A stretch of DNA of 64,000 nucleotides. It comes from Vandiemenella viatica. Lineage: Eukaryota; Arthropoda; Insecta; Orthoptera; Morabidae. Below are positions 10,690-20,434 of the stretch, piece by piece. The notes beneath the pieces were generated by a model, which searched no databases, was not told the origin of the DNA, and saw nothing but the letters and a program-made list of their open reading frames with translations. The position numbers were made by a program, and so were the translations under genes. The DNA lies in NCBI GenBank assembly GCA_031002005.1, contig CM061921.1, forward strand, positions 179,560,935 to 179,624,934, written 5' to 3'. Position 1 is the stretch's first letter. Every line of letters starts with the position of its first letter.

Positions 10690-11127
10690 ATGAAAGTTTT
10701 CGATGCAGGTTCGCAAGTTGATGCAGTTTTCTTGGATTTTCAGAAAGCTTTCGATTCTGTACCACACAAACGACTTTTAGCAAAGATTCGAGCTTACGGT
10801 ATTTCGGCTCAGATCTGCGAGTGGATACGTGATTTTCTAACTGATCGATCACAGTATCTCATTGTCGACGGGGAAGCCTCTTCTAAGATAAATGTTACTT
10901 ATGGCGTTCCTCAAGGGAGTGTAATAGAACCACTTCTTTTCTTAATATTTATAAACGATCTAGGTGATAACGTCAAATGCTGGTTGCGATTGTTTGCCGA
11001 CGATGCAGTTATCTACAGAGAAATAAGGTGTTCCGACGATTGCATAGAAATTCAGTGCGATTTGGATGCTATTTTCGATTGGTGCCGTAAACACTTAATT
11101 GAAAAAAGTGCAAGGCAATGCGGATAA
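10690..11127 (+). CDS. CR1-like ORF2 segment: reverse transcriptase palm
   Basis: A 145-codon open segment with all three palm signatures: FLDFQKAFDSVPHKR (first catalytic aspartate), GVPQGSVIEPLLF, and LFADDAVIY with the catalytic DD pair. The frame then shifts near 11100 and the thumb continues in another frame at 11118-11390 (KYLGVIVQSNMKWDMH, then LRFIGRTLRNCNP). Further homology to copy 1 runs to about 11640 with stops. The preserved catalytic residues suggest this copy died recently relative to copy 1. Confidence 0.8.
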   Translation: MKVFDAGSQVDAVFLDFQKAFDSVPHKRLLAKIRAYGISAQICEWIRDFLTDRSQYLIVDGEASSKINVTYGVPQGSVIEPLLFLIFINDLGDNVKCWLRLFADDAVIYREIRCSDDCIEIQCDLDAIFDWCRKHLIEKSARQCG

Positions 11128-11640
11128 GTAAAAAAAAGAATCAGTTTGTTCACGAGTACAAAATAAAGAATACAGCTGTTGACAGGGATGATTCCTGGAA
11201 GTATCTGGGAGTGATAGTACAAAGCAACATGAAATGGGACATGCACATAACTTCCGTCGTAGACAAGGCGAATTCTAAATTGCGATTCATAGGTCGTACT
11301 TTGAGGAATTGTAATCCTCATATAAAGGAGATAGCGTATAAAACACTGGTGCGTACTGTTGTGGAGTTTGGGATCCGTAAAGCAAGGTTCTGATTGACTC
11401 GGTGGAGAGGGTGCACAGGAGGGCCGCTCGATTCGTGACTGGTTGCTACAGCCCTTTTGAAAGCGCCACAGAATTGATACATAGGTTGGGCTGGGATAGT
11501 TTGGAATACAGACGACGTATCTTGCGTTCGAATTTATTGGAGAATATGCGAAAAAATTTAAATTTCTAGTGCAATGAAATACTTCTTCCGCCAACCTATT
11601 TAGGTCGTAATGATTGGAGGGATAAGATTAGAGAAATAAG
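11118..11640 (+). pseudogene. CR1-like ORF2 thumb and C-terminus, copy 2
   Basis: The continuation of the reverse transcriptase after a frame change: SWKYLGVIVQSNMKWD, then VRTVVEFGIR, broken by a stop near 11391. Nucleotide homology to 5430-5745 of copy 1 continues to about 11640 (including GGGCCGCTCGATTCGTGAC and TTCCGCCAACCTATTTAGGT), followed by the short 3'UTR and the tail. Confidence 0.7.
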
Positions 11641-11789
11641 ATGTCGTACGGATTCTTTTATGTATTCCTTCTTTCATCGCGCTATTCGGGATTGGAATGC
11701 GCGGGTTATGATTGGTGGTTAGCACCCTCTGCCACCTACAATGTTTGTGACTCGCAGAGTATGGATGTAGATGTAGATGTAGATAGCCT

Positions 11790-12290
11790 GCCACGGAAGG
11801 CCTGGGAATGTTATGTAGTGGGAGAATATAATTACACTCCTAATTTTTTCAAACAGATTTGCAGGTACCTGCACATCTGTGTCCAAGAGTACTCTTGAAC
11901 AATCGCTCACAGTTTTATTCTGGAACTTCTGCTACATTTCTGTTGCGTGCTCGAAATCAGCATCGAAACTGCGAATTCAGATAACGAACTGTAGATTTTG
12001 TAGGAATCGTTGACCCAGAGATATTATCCCACGAATCAATGTATTCGTAGGGAAAACCTCGTTATGTTTGACTGATTGGAAATGCGATCTGCGAAATGGT
12101 ATTGCGCATATCGCCGTTGTCTTCTTGAAGGGTCCCAACCAGTTTATCTAATGAAGCATGCATGAAAGGGTAAGATCCCAGAAACCTAAAGGGAATTTAA
12201 ATACCTTCAACCTTGTCAGAAAATGAAATGTAGATTCTGTATGTATGGGAAAAACTTCCATCCCAGTGCCGTCAAGGTCTGAAAAAGAGA
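11790..12290. other. Intergenic, no gene seen
   Basis: Unique-looking AT-rich sequence between the end of LINE copy 2 and the polymerase scrap. No convincing open frame, RNA gene or repeat was seen. Confidence 0.4.
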
Positions 12291-12293
12291 TAA

Positions 12294-12506
12294 CTATAAA
12301 ATGTGCATCGTGCCCTCAAAAATTATGAATGAAAATAAATATGTACCTTTTTTTAACTCCAAATTGTAATCATTATGTGCAGCCCTCGTATACTCACCTG
12401 TAATATTACAGTGGTTGCGATTTTTAGCAGCCCAAAGTTTAATCTCTTTTTCACAGATGTGGCATACCCTAGCATCAGCAAAATCTGCTTCCTGCTTATC
12501 TGTCAT
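12294..12506 (-). pseudogene. Polinton-type DNA polymerase B fragment (zinc-finger/HNH-like segment)
   Basis: The 70-codon frame reads EADFADARVCHICEKEIK, then NRNHCNITGEYTRAAH and NDYNLELKK. In protein-primed family-B DNA polymerases of Polinton/Maverick elements and relatives, a segment with CHIC, then D-H-C-H-x-T-G-x-Y-R-G-A-A-H and C-N-L is common in insects. Here the expected D before HC is N, and the C of the final CNL is Y, so residues of the putative metal site are lost. The fragment is flanked by unrelated sequence. It is a scrap of an old element or virus-like insertion and has no complete function. Confidence 0.55.
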
Positions 12507-13190
12507 TACAAGATGAATATCAACAGCCGTGACAAACTAAACTAGTTGTATCACATTTCTCAGGGTTTACTTTCGATGGTGAATAGAAACGCGAAGACAA
12601 GGTATGTGTAGACAAAAGATGTGGTATACAGCACCAAAAAGGGAGTTTTTCTGGGCAGAGGTTGTAAGAATGGCGTTGAGGACAGTACGAATCATAGGTT
12701 TGTAATAACCTGTCAATGTCGGCGTAAACGACGACTTATTGTATGCTTGTGGTGCAAAAAATCCTTAAACAGGTTTAATTTTCGTTGTTTCTTAAATTTG
12801 CTTCAACACAACTTTCCCTACAGCAATCAATCTCGTTGTGAACCAGGTGATTATTGCCACCAAATTCTACAAATATATGTCACAAGGTCACAAATATATA
12901 CAGCGTGCTCATACTCATTTAAATAACTAAGCCACGATATGTAGTGAACGCAAAAATAACTGAATTTAGTAATACCGCCAGTAATGATTAACAGCGTTGG
13001 TCTGCTGTGTGATGGAGGAGTCGGACAAGTATGTTCGTACCTTTTATTTCATCCAGACTGAAAAAAATTATTAAATAGTCTGGATTTTGTATCTAAAATT
13101 TTGAAATTTCTGAATGTTTGACTGGAAACTCAATACCTGAAAAATCTAAGAGGACGTCTGAAAGTACGTTCTTGTATAGGCTACACTAAC
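12507..13190. other. Intergenic, no gene seen
   Basis: No element recognised. The open frame at 12621-12926 on the plus strand has no motif I know and is probably chance. Confidence 0.4.
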
Positions 13191-13915
13191 TCATGTAGCG
13201 TGTAGATATATTGTCCTTGCGTCAAATGCCTGAATGGTCCATAGGAAGCAGATTTCGTGACTTTTGTTTTTAAAATTGACAACGGCTTTCTTTCTACAGA
13301 TATCTAGTGACGAAAGATCATATGAAACGATCAATAAAATTTGGAAATGTTGATGACGATTGATATGGTTCTGTCGAGTGTTTTGCCACAGTCCTGTTCC
13401 TGAAACTTAGTCAATTATACGATTTCCGACTTCACATAGTTCTCAGACAAATCCGACAGGAAGGTGCTTGACTTGATCTCACTCAATTAAGTAAAAGAGT
13501 ACATACGATCCTTGTAGACTGAAACAGAAGTAAAAGAAAACATCATAGAAAAAAGTTAAGAAATATGAAAAATAATGTAAGTAGAAATAATATAATACAT
13601 GAATGATAATAACGTCATACAGGTAATGAGTGTATTAAGTAGAAAAATAATGAGGTGAAATTGCTGACAGAATAAAATAACCTAGGAGATCAAAAATAAA
13701 TAAATAAATTTTTTAAAAAAATAAATAAAAAATACGTCGTGTTAGTAACATACGAAAATTACGCAAGTAATAAACAATAATGTAACTCTATTAAAATGAC
13801 ATAATGCTGTAGATGTCTTAACAATTAACAGAATGCTGTTGGTGATGGAAGATCGGTTTTATGTGGCGGTCCAACAGTATTGCCCTATTACCGACTACTA
13901 GTGTGGTGTACATAC

Positions 13916-14878
13916 CAAGTTCGATGATTGTAGGCACTGCGAATGCGAAAGGTTTGAATATATCATTCTGTTTACTATAAAACAGAGAAAAAATTGTTAT
14001 AGCAATATAAAAAATAATTTCGTAACCAGAGATGATATAGTAGAAACATTAATACTTACCACTAGCAATGTGCATTCGTTTTGAGCTGGGCAGTTCTGGG
14101 GTCACCCTTCGTTTGGTTGGCTGCTTGCCGGAACATGCTGGAAGTTTTCGACGGCAGTCTGGAACTAGCAGATGGTGGAGCAGGCAAGTATGAATTAGAA
14201 AAAAATATATGTTATAAATAAAAAGAAATAAAAAACAAGTTAAACAGAAAACTACTCGCCATCAAAATTAAAAAATGGATACTTCTCCGAGTCGTTGGTT
14301 TCTGAAGACAGAAAAAACATTTATAGAAAAAATTATAAACAAAAACCTGAGGACTTACCTAATAAAGATTCCTATCACAGTCATAAAGATCTGTATATGT
14401 GAGATCTATGTCGCTAATACCTGTGGAAAAAAATAGTGTAGAAAATTCCCCCATGCTAAACAAACAGTTTCTTGAACAACTACTAAAATTTCTTGCCATC
14501 ATCAATACTTGAGGCTTGTAGGTTCGACTATGATGCATCCCAGATTTCTCTGAGAAAAATAATGAAAGTATAGAAACTATCACAATCGGATTGAAGAGCA
14601 GGATGTATATATAATTTTTCTTACCAGTAAGAGTCGTTGAGTCGTTCAGTTCTTCCCAAAGTGACTGTATATAAAGGGCAAAAACAGTATGTTATGCTAT
14701 CCAAGTGGGAAGTTGGATGTGTGAACATATATTTTACAAGTGTTCAGCATACCTTGGTCATTGAACATCACGAGTGAACGAAAAATGTCTGATGATATAA
14801 TGGTTGACTTCTCGAGTCTAATGTTCGTGAGAGCTGCTATGGCGGCGAAGTGAGCTGATTACGAGCGACTAGCAAACT
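13916..14878 (-). CDS. Probable host gene with very short exons (unknown product)
   Basis: Predicted minus-strand exons, each bounded by AG/GT: exon 1 14878-14753 (coding from ATG at 14761: MTK); exon 2 14664-14625 (40 nt, SLWEELNDSTTLT); exon 3 14549-14509 (41 nt, EKSGMHHSRTYKPQ); exon 5 14301-14283 (19 nt, KPTTRR); exon 6 14164-14060 (105 nt, IPDCRRKLPACSGKQP then TKRRVTPELPSSKRMHIAS); exon 7 13936-13916 (21 nt, VPTIIEL). Reading phases agree at every junction, and acceptors have good pyrimidine tracts. An extra exon at 14420-14359, bounded by CCACAG and GTAAGT, would bring in a stop. The product is basic with a KRR stretch; I do not recognise it. It may continue through a 12-nt exon at 13518-13507 and an open stretch below 13399. 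A pseudogene is possible. Confidence 0.5.
14359..14420 (-). other. Candidate alternative (poison) exon
   Basis: A 62-nt segment preceded by a long T-run and CCACAG and followed by GTAAGT. Its length is not a multiple of three and all three frames contain a stop (one reads ISDIDLTYTDLYDCDRNLY then TAG at the donor). Skipping it keeps exons 3 and 5 in phase. Inclusion, or retention of the intron from 14508, would end translation early. Confidence 0.4.
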
Positions 14879-14911
14879 GATGTCTGGGCAGAGTGCTCGG
14901 AAGCTTATATA
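14878..14911 (-). promoter_or_regulatory. TATA box and initiator of the short-exon gene
   Basis: On the minus strand TATATAAG lies at 14911-14904 and the arthropod initiator word TCAGTT at 14880-14875, placing the predicted start (A at 14878) 33 bases after the TATA box begins. Exon 1 with its ATG at 14761 follows. The spacing fits a focused RNA polymerase II core promoter. Confidence 0.55.
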
Positions 14912-15159
14912 CCAAATGACAACGTCAAACAGTGAATGTCTGATTTGTCACGATAGTTAAATGTGAGTAGGATGATGGAACCATGAATGATGGGCCCGAC
15001 AACTCTTGAGATTTTCGCACGGTGGTGTGTGGCTCCGCCAACAAAAGCGAATTTTAGTGACAATGTAGATATCTGCCGCACCTAAAGTTAGTGGCAACGG
15101 TTTACATAAATTGTCACGGACGTGTGCGACCCACCGAGAATAGGCCACTTAATTTTTTT

Positions 15160-15335
15160 AACTTGTGGCTTTACGCCTCGTCGACGTCGAAGTTATTATA
15201 GGCACGAAACGAATTGAGGCAAGGAACGAGAAGGAATTCGGACGTGACCTTTTAAAGGAACCAGTCCGGCATTAACCTGGAGTGATTTGGTGAAACCATG
15301 GAAAATCCAAATCTGGATGGCCGGACGGGGATTGT
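15160..15335 (-). mobile_element. SINE family B, body (minus strand)
   Basis: On the minus strand the order GGTTTCACCAAATCACTCCAG, AATGCCGG, TGGTTCCTTT, then TCGACGTCGACGAGGCGTAAAG matches the SINE at 49447-49690 (TGGTTTCCCCAAATCACTCC, AATGCCGGGATT, TAGTTCCTTTCC, CGACATCGACGAGGCGTAAA). The tRNA-like head is missing. Confidence 0.65.
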
Positions 15336-15589
15336 AATTAAAAACGATATGTATGAACGTCAAATCTTTCGAAAAGTTCCTTCTCCGTCAAACATTTAAT
15401 TCATCTAAAAAAGACACCAATTTAGTATTTTATACATAGGCATATACACATCATTTGTAAATTAAGTGTAATTAAAAAATATGTACCTACATCAATTTCT
15501 TCTAGAAGGTCGGCGGAGTTAAGTGAAATCATCTTCGCAGCGAGATCGGTAAAGAACAGCGAACGAATGGACTTAGAACGCTGTAGCAA

Positions 15590-16010
15590 CTGCTATTTAA
15601 ATGTGGGAAGGTTGCTTGATTAGTATATAGTTGTCTTGGGGCCAAGTATGCTCTGCAGGTTACCTGCAAGCCATAAATAAAAGTGACGGGGGTCGTAAAT
15701 TTAAAAAAAAATGGCCCAGAGGGCCACCTAATTAGCATATTTTGACAAGCCACCAGCAAGCCATAAATAAACGTGATGGGGTAGGCAAGAAAAAATAATG
15801 GCCCAGAGGTTCGTCTAAATAACGTATTAATTGGGTAGGGTTGCTATGTCAGCAACAAGCTATAAAAGTGACAGTGGTCGGAAAAAAAATTGCTCAGAAG
15901 GTTGCCTAATTAGCATATTGAGTGGTAGGTTCACCAGGCAAGCTGTAAATAATAAATAAAAATGACAGGGGTCGGAAAAAAATATTGACCACATAAATCA
16001 CAATTGATGT
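15590..16010. repeat. Minisatellite, about four ~100-bp units
   Basis: Units beginning near 15655, 15755, 15855 and 15935 share AGCAAGC(C/T)(A/G)TAAATAAA, GTGA(C/T)(A/G)GGG and (T/A)GGTCG, an A-run, TGGCCCAGAGG and CCTAATTAGCATATT. Unit length varies from about 85 to 105 bases and divergence is moderate. No coding capacity. Confidence 0.65.
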
Positions 16011-16123
16011 CTCAGTTGTCTTCAATAAAAAATAATGCCTACATCACTACTACTGTGAGAGACTAATGTGCGTGGGTTGTCTCTTACGGTGGACAAACCT
16101 TTTTCTGCGTGTGTTTGTGTATA

Positions 16124-16700
16124 CAGGGTGTTACAAAAAGGTACGGCCAAACTTTCAGGAAACATTCCTCACACACAAACAAAGAAAATATGTTATGTGG
16201 ACATGTGTCCGGAAACGCTTACTTTCCATGTTAGAGCTCATTTTATTACTTCTCTTCAAATCACATTAAACATGGAATGGAAACACACAGCAACAGAACG
16301 TACCAGCGTGACTTCAAACACTTTGTTACAGGAAATGTTCAAAATGTCCTCCGTTAGCGAGGATACATGCATCCACCCTCCGTCGCATGGAATCCCTGAT
16401 GCGCTGATGCAACCCTGGAGAATGGCGTATTGTATCACAGCCGTCCACAATACGAGCACGAAGAGTCTCTACATTTGGTACCGGGGTTGCGTAGACAAGG
16501 GCTTTCAAATGCCCCCATAAATGGAAGTCAAGAGGGTTGAAGTCAGGAGAGCGTTTAATGTGATTTGAAGAGAAGTAATAAAATGAGCTCTAACATGGAA
16601 AGTAAGCGTTTCCGGACACATGTCCACTTAACACATTTTCTTTGTTTGTGTGTGAGGAATGTTTACTGAAAGTTTGGCCGTACCTTTTTGTAACACCCTG
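16124..16700 (-). mobile_element. Fold-back Tc1/mariner-superfamily derivative with 147-bp inverted repeats
   Basis: The ends are near-perfect inverted copies: 16124-16270 starts CAGGGTGTTACAAAAAGG, and 16554-16700 is its reverse complement. TA lies at both outer edges, the target duplication typical of the IS630/Tc1/mariner superfamily. The centre encodes the last about 70 residues of the transposase on the minus strand. The left arm is the natural 3' end after the stop codon, and the right arm is a second inverted copy of it placed where the upstream coding region should be. Total length 577 bp; non-autonomous. Confidence 0.8.
16326..16553 (-). pseudogene. Transposase C-terminus (Tc1/mariner superfamily) inside the fold-back
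   Basis: The frame reads SPDFNPLDFHLWGHLKA, ALVYATPVPNVETLRARIV, then SMRRRVDACILANGGHFEHF and stop at 16326. The P-D-x-N-P-L-D-F-x-L-W-G-H-L-K pattern surrounds the third catalytic acid in a widespread insect lineage of DDE transposases; that residue is D in this copy. Everything before SPDFN is missing and replaced by the right inverted arm, so no catalytic domain can form. It is a residue of the donor element, useful for identifying the autonomous partner. Confidence 0.75.
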
Positions 16701-16704
16701 TATA

Positions 16705-17300
16705 TTGACGTAAGCTAGTGGATGTAAGTCTATATTTGTGTCTAAAATGGTTAGTGTGTATATTCGTACTGGCAACTGCTGATGGATGTGTGAATGTTGG
16801 TACCAAAATTCAACCCTAATATACAAAGTACAAATTTTGTGTTTTGGTGGAGTGTCCCTGTCATTATGTATAATTCAGAGCGTATCGTTGGTACTTTGTT
16901 GACCTGTGCAGTGATGTTTGTGTGATGATATGAATCAGCTTCAAAGATTATTGATCGATGTTTGTGTGGTGTGTGGAGAGAGCGTTGTTTGGGTGTGAGG
17001 TGATGTTTGGATGCGTGTTAGTGGGCGTGTCTTTATTTTGTAGGGTGATGTCAATGAGTTTTTAAGTATGCTATTGGATGTCTAAACGTGTATCGTTTAG
17101 TATCTGTGGTTCTATAAGAGGGGAAACTATCTGTAGCTGTGTGTTTCTCTGTGGGGTGATTTTTGAATGAATGTTAGCAGGTATGTATTTTTTTGTACAA
17201 AGATCTCAACGAGTTTTGAATTATACTGATGGTTGTCTGTGTATTAGAGGTGTGTGGCCGAGTAAGCTGGATGGTATAAAGGGTGTCTGCTTTAAACCGA
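16705..17300. other. G/T-rich sequence, no gene seen
   Basis: Plus-strand text is rich in TGTGTG-like words with recurring GTGTGTTTCTCTG and GTGTGTG segments. It resembles 21100-21560 in composition, which lies in front of a LINE ORF1. It could be a decayed LINE 5'UTR but has no specific marker. Confidence 0.3.
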
Positions 17301-17423
17301 ATATAAAACCACTGCAAGTATTTTCGCAATAGGTGTTAAAACTCAGTGCGAAATTTTATTCATCGGACAAGACCATATACATTTTCAAAATAAATTCTAT
17401 ATGGATGGATAGAGTTTAGTATA

Positions 17424-18168
17424 TGTAAGGGATGACTACGTCAACGACAAAATTGGAATTCAAGAATTATCTCCAACAGTTGAAGTTTTCGTTGATGACA
17501 TCTACTACCTATCACCGTGTAGACGAAATATCCTCATAAGAGCTATAGATTAGGACAGTGAACTAATGAATTTCGGAGTGGAAACCATTACTCTGAGACT
17601 AGATATAAATAAATTGTTATCACAGGTCCATGAAATAATAGGAAGCAACCGACGAAAACAGTTGTTAGTCGCGAAACAACATTGAGATAATTAAAAGCTG
17701 CCAGCGAGATGTTCCTACAGTCCTTAGGTTATTCAGTCAGAGTTGAAAGAAGTACTTGATATATCTACTAGTGCCCAATTCGATGAGTCGGTGACACGAA
17801 AAAAGTATTTTACACATTGGGCGCTATGCGGCAACCACATTTGATAACAATGATGACATTTGCATACCTATTCAGAATCAACCACATTTAATAACAATGA
17901 TGACATTTGCAGACCTATTCAGAATCAAGATACATGCAAGGTTCCTCCGTATTGGGTGATGGTTTCTTACGCCCTGAAGCGTTACGACCTACAAAGTCTC
18001 AACTTACAATTAAGACAGTGGCGTTCTTGTTTGTTGAAATTCTTAATGTACTTAATGGAATTGAAATACATAGCAGTAAAAAACACTGAAATACGCAAGC
18101 ACAATATAAAGAAACGGAGAAGAGGTTGCGGTTTCAGAAAATCATCTGGAGATCAGACTGTGTGGTGA
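17424..18168 (+). pseudogene. Unrecognised decayed coding region
   Basis: A frame starting near 17427 reads GMTTSTTK in one phase and RDDYVNDKIGIQELSP in another. The latter continues FVDDIYYLSPCRRNILI, has one in-frame TAG near 17552, then LMNFGVETITLRLDINKLL and QVHEIIGSNRRKQLL. After frame breaks, STSAQFDESVTRKKYFTHWA is readable near 17763-17822, and 17907-18086 reads FLRPEALRPTKSQL, then VEILNVLNGIEIHS. The amino-acid texture is protein-like over about 600 bases, but I know no family for it. An ORF of a decayed large DNA element is one possibility. It contains the 49-bp duplication. Confidence 0.35.
17831..17928. repeat. 49-bp tandem duplication
   Basis: The segment AACCACATTT(G/A)ATAACAATG, then ATGACATTTGCA(T/G)ACC and TATTCAGAATCA, occurs twice in direct succession with only two or so differences. 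The period is not a multiple of three, so it shifts any reading frame through it. Confidence 0.75.
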
Positions 18169-18169
18169 T

Positions 18170-18940
18170 TTATTCTTGCTTACTTATGTATGTAGTGTCA
18201 ACTTTTCTCCTTTATCTTATTTTTTTATAGCTAGCATCTAGCTATGAACCGATGCATAAGTCATTAATTGTTCTGGTAAAAATTTTATTTATTCAGTTAA
18301 TGATTTAACAACTTCACACCAACACCAGTTGAAACTACGACCGTTACTCTTTAAATCGGACTTCTCATATTAATATTTCTCAATTCACATATCCAACTTG
18401 CGAACTTAATACAACGACTCTACCATATAGGCTCCTGGCAACCAAGAACATCTCAAAACAAAAGCAACATGAATGTAACCAAATCTCAAGGAGTATGCAT
18501 ATTAATATACTTGAATACTACATAATAGTCTATAATAAATCCATATGATCATCGCAACTGGTATAAAATTGAAGTTTTCGGATTTCCATCACTACTTGAA
18601 CTGAAGAGAAAAACTTAATTGTGAACTCTTATTAAAGGACAAATGCATTTTTACCCTTCTAATGTTAAGTACGATAAATAAATACCTATTGACGATTTGC
18701 ATAGTTTTCGAAGGTTGGTAAACGATGTAATGATGACTCATAAAACGTGAAAAGTGCGGTGACTGACATTCTATACTATTTTACAGAAAAGGTAGATCCA
18801 GAGAAGGGCTGAACTAATACTGGAACAGCCTCTGTAAATTACGTAGAGAGTACAAGGTAAGGACTGAACAAAAATCTGTAATATAACAAAATAGAGAATA
18901 ATTTTTTCTAGTAAACTTGGTATGAGCTATAAATACATGA
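18170..18940. other. AT-rich intergenic, no gene seen
   Basis: No open frame, repeat or RNA feature that I can support. Confidence 0.4.
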
Positions 18941-18942
18941 TA

Positions 18943-20434
18943 CGAGTGGGAACCAAAATAACGGGAATAATTTTTTGATAGCTATATATTTGCAATTGTT
19001 TTGCAAAACAACCTTATCCCCTTCAAAATACTCCCCATTACAGCTAATACATTTGTCACATCGGTGCTTCCACTGTTCGAAACATTTTCTGTAGTTATCC
19101 TTAGAAATTGCTGACAGCACCTCCCTCGTTTTTTTCTTGACCTCTACAATGTTTTCAAATCGGAGTCATTACATGCCCCTTTTCATGGGTAGAAATAATA
19201 AAAAATAGCATGGAGTCAGATTAGGCGAGTAAGGTGCGTGGGGAACAGGGGCGTAGCTACTATGGGGCTAGGCGGTGCAGTGCACCGGGGCCCATACGCT
19301 CGGGGAGCCCCTACGCTCGTGGGGCCCCTACGCTCGGGGGGCCCCTACGCTCGGGGGGCCCTAAAGCATACCACAGGGGACCCCCAAGCGCACCTCTAGT
19401 GACCCCCCAAAGCGCAGTTTAGAGGCCCACGGGCCTTCACGGCAAACTGGCGACCTTTTTTTTTTTAGCTGTACACCGTCGTCTAAGGGAGCCCCACTGC
19501 TCAGGTGGCCCCTACCAGCAACGCAAAGCCAAAAAAAAAAAAGATCGCCCATCTTGTCTGAGGGCCCAAAATAATTTTTTGCACCAGGGCCCTTGTTGAA
19601 CTAGCTACGCCACTGGTGGGGCAGCGGAACCATGCCACTTTTAGCCAAAAACTGCCTAACAGAGGTAGCTGTGTGTGGAGGTGCATGGTCATGGTGGAAG
19701 AACCAATCTTCAGTCTACCACAAATCGGGTCATTTTTAACGAACACTGTTGTGTAATCTTCTTAAAACTTCCAAATAAAAGGTTTGATTGACGGTCTGAT
19801 GTGAGGAAAAACTCTGAATTAACTATGATCTTGGCATAAAAAAAGCAAATGAGCATTGTTTTGATGTGACTTACGACATTTTTTGGACGAGGTGACAATG
19901 ACGTCTACCATTGGATTGACTGTTTCTTTGTTTCTGGGTCGTAACCATTGCAATATGACTCATTACCAGTAATGACCTTTGACAGAAAATCTGGATCAAT
20001 TTCAAGCTGTTGTTTCAAAGCACGACAAGTTTCAACTCGACGTTTATTTTGAGTTTGTCATAGCCCGAGGAACAAACTTCGCAGCAACCCTTTTCATTCC
20101 CAAATCTTCGGTTAAAACTCGCTGCACCGAGCTCCAAGATAACCCACTAATCTCTGACAGTTGATGAATTGTCTGTCGACGGTCTGAGAGCACAGGCTCT
20201 CGGATTTTTTCAACATTTTCGTCGATTCGGGCAGTTGATGGACGTCCAGAAAGAGGTTTGTCATCAACTGACTTGTCGCCAATTTAAAAACCGAGCGAAC
20301 CACTTGTACACTTGAGTTTTTCCCATAGTGTCATCTTTGTAAGGTATTTTCAACATTAAAACAGTTTCAGCAGCATTTTTACTGAGTAGAAAACCAAATT
20401 TCACAGCTGCACGTTGTTCACTTAAACTTGCCAT
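18943..20434 (-). pseudogene. Mariner transposase
   Basis: The start at 20434 gives MASLSEQRAAVKFGFLL, then ETVLMLKIPYKDDTMGK and TQVYKWFARF (helix-turn-helix region). After a frameshift come DDKPLSGRPSTARIDENV and LSEISGLSWSSVQRVL. The first catalytic segment reads VITGNESYCNGYD, where N replaces the usual D. The second is around HHDHAPPHTA. Then PYSPNLTP, the third aspartate position of the DD34D triad (SPDLxPxD), reads N, followed by FEQWKHRCDKCISCNGEYF and EGDKV. Mariner transposases cut and paste DNA at TA. Here substitutions, frameshifts and the MITE at 19246-19615 abolish activity. Confidence 0.8.
19246..19615. mobile_element. hAT-type MITE inserted in the mariner
   Basis: The ends CAGGGGCGTAGCTAC and, in reverse complement, CAGTGGCGTAGCTAG form the inverted termini. 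The flanks GTGGGGAA (19238-19245) and GTGGGGCA (19616-19623) are an 8-base target duplication with one mismatch, as expected for hAT elements. The 370-bp interior is non-coding and GC-rich, and holds a short tandem array of CCCTACGCTCGGGGGGCC-like units at about 19290-19362. Confidence 0.8.

Larger units (their letters stand above)
7256..11786 (+). mobile_element. CR1/L2-like LINE, copy 2 (nearly full length)
   Basis: Layout in plus orientation: tandem monomers (7256-7830), ORF1 (7958-about 8920), ORF2 (about 8990-11640), and a 3' end with GCACCCTCTGCCACCTACAA and (TGTAGA)n at 11722-11783. It is better preserved than copy 1: the stretch 9589-10662 is a single open frame and 10690-11124 another, together covering the endonuclease end and most of the reverse transcriptase. 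ORF1 and the front of the endonuclease carry stops. No target-site duplication was recognised. Confidence 0.82.

Noticed and set aside
14781..14853. Plus-strand small frame MSDDIMVDFSSLMF
   Set aside because: It lies within the predicted exon 1 of the minus-strand gene, has no promoter or splice support on its own strand and is only about 23 codons.
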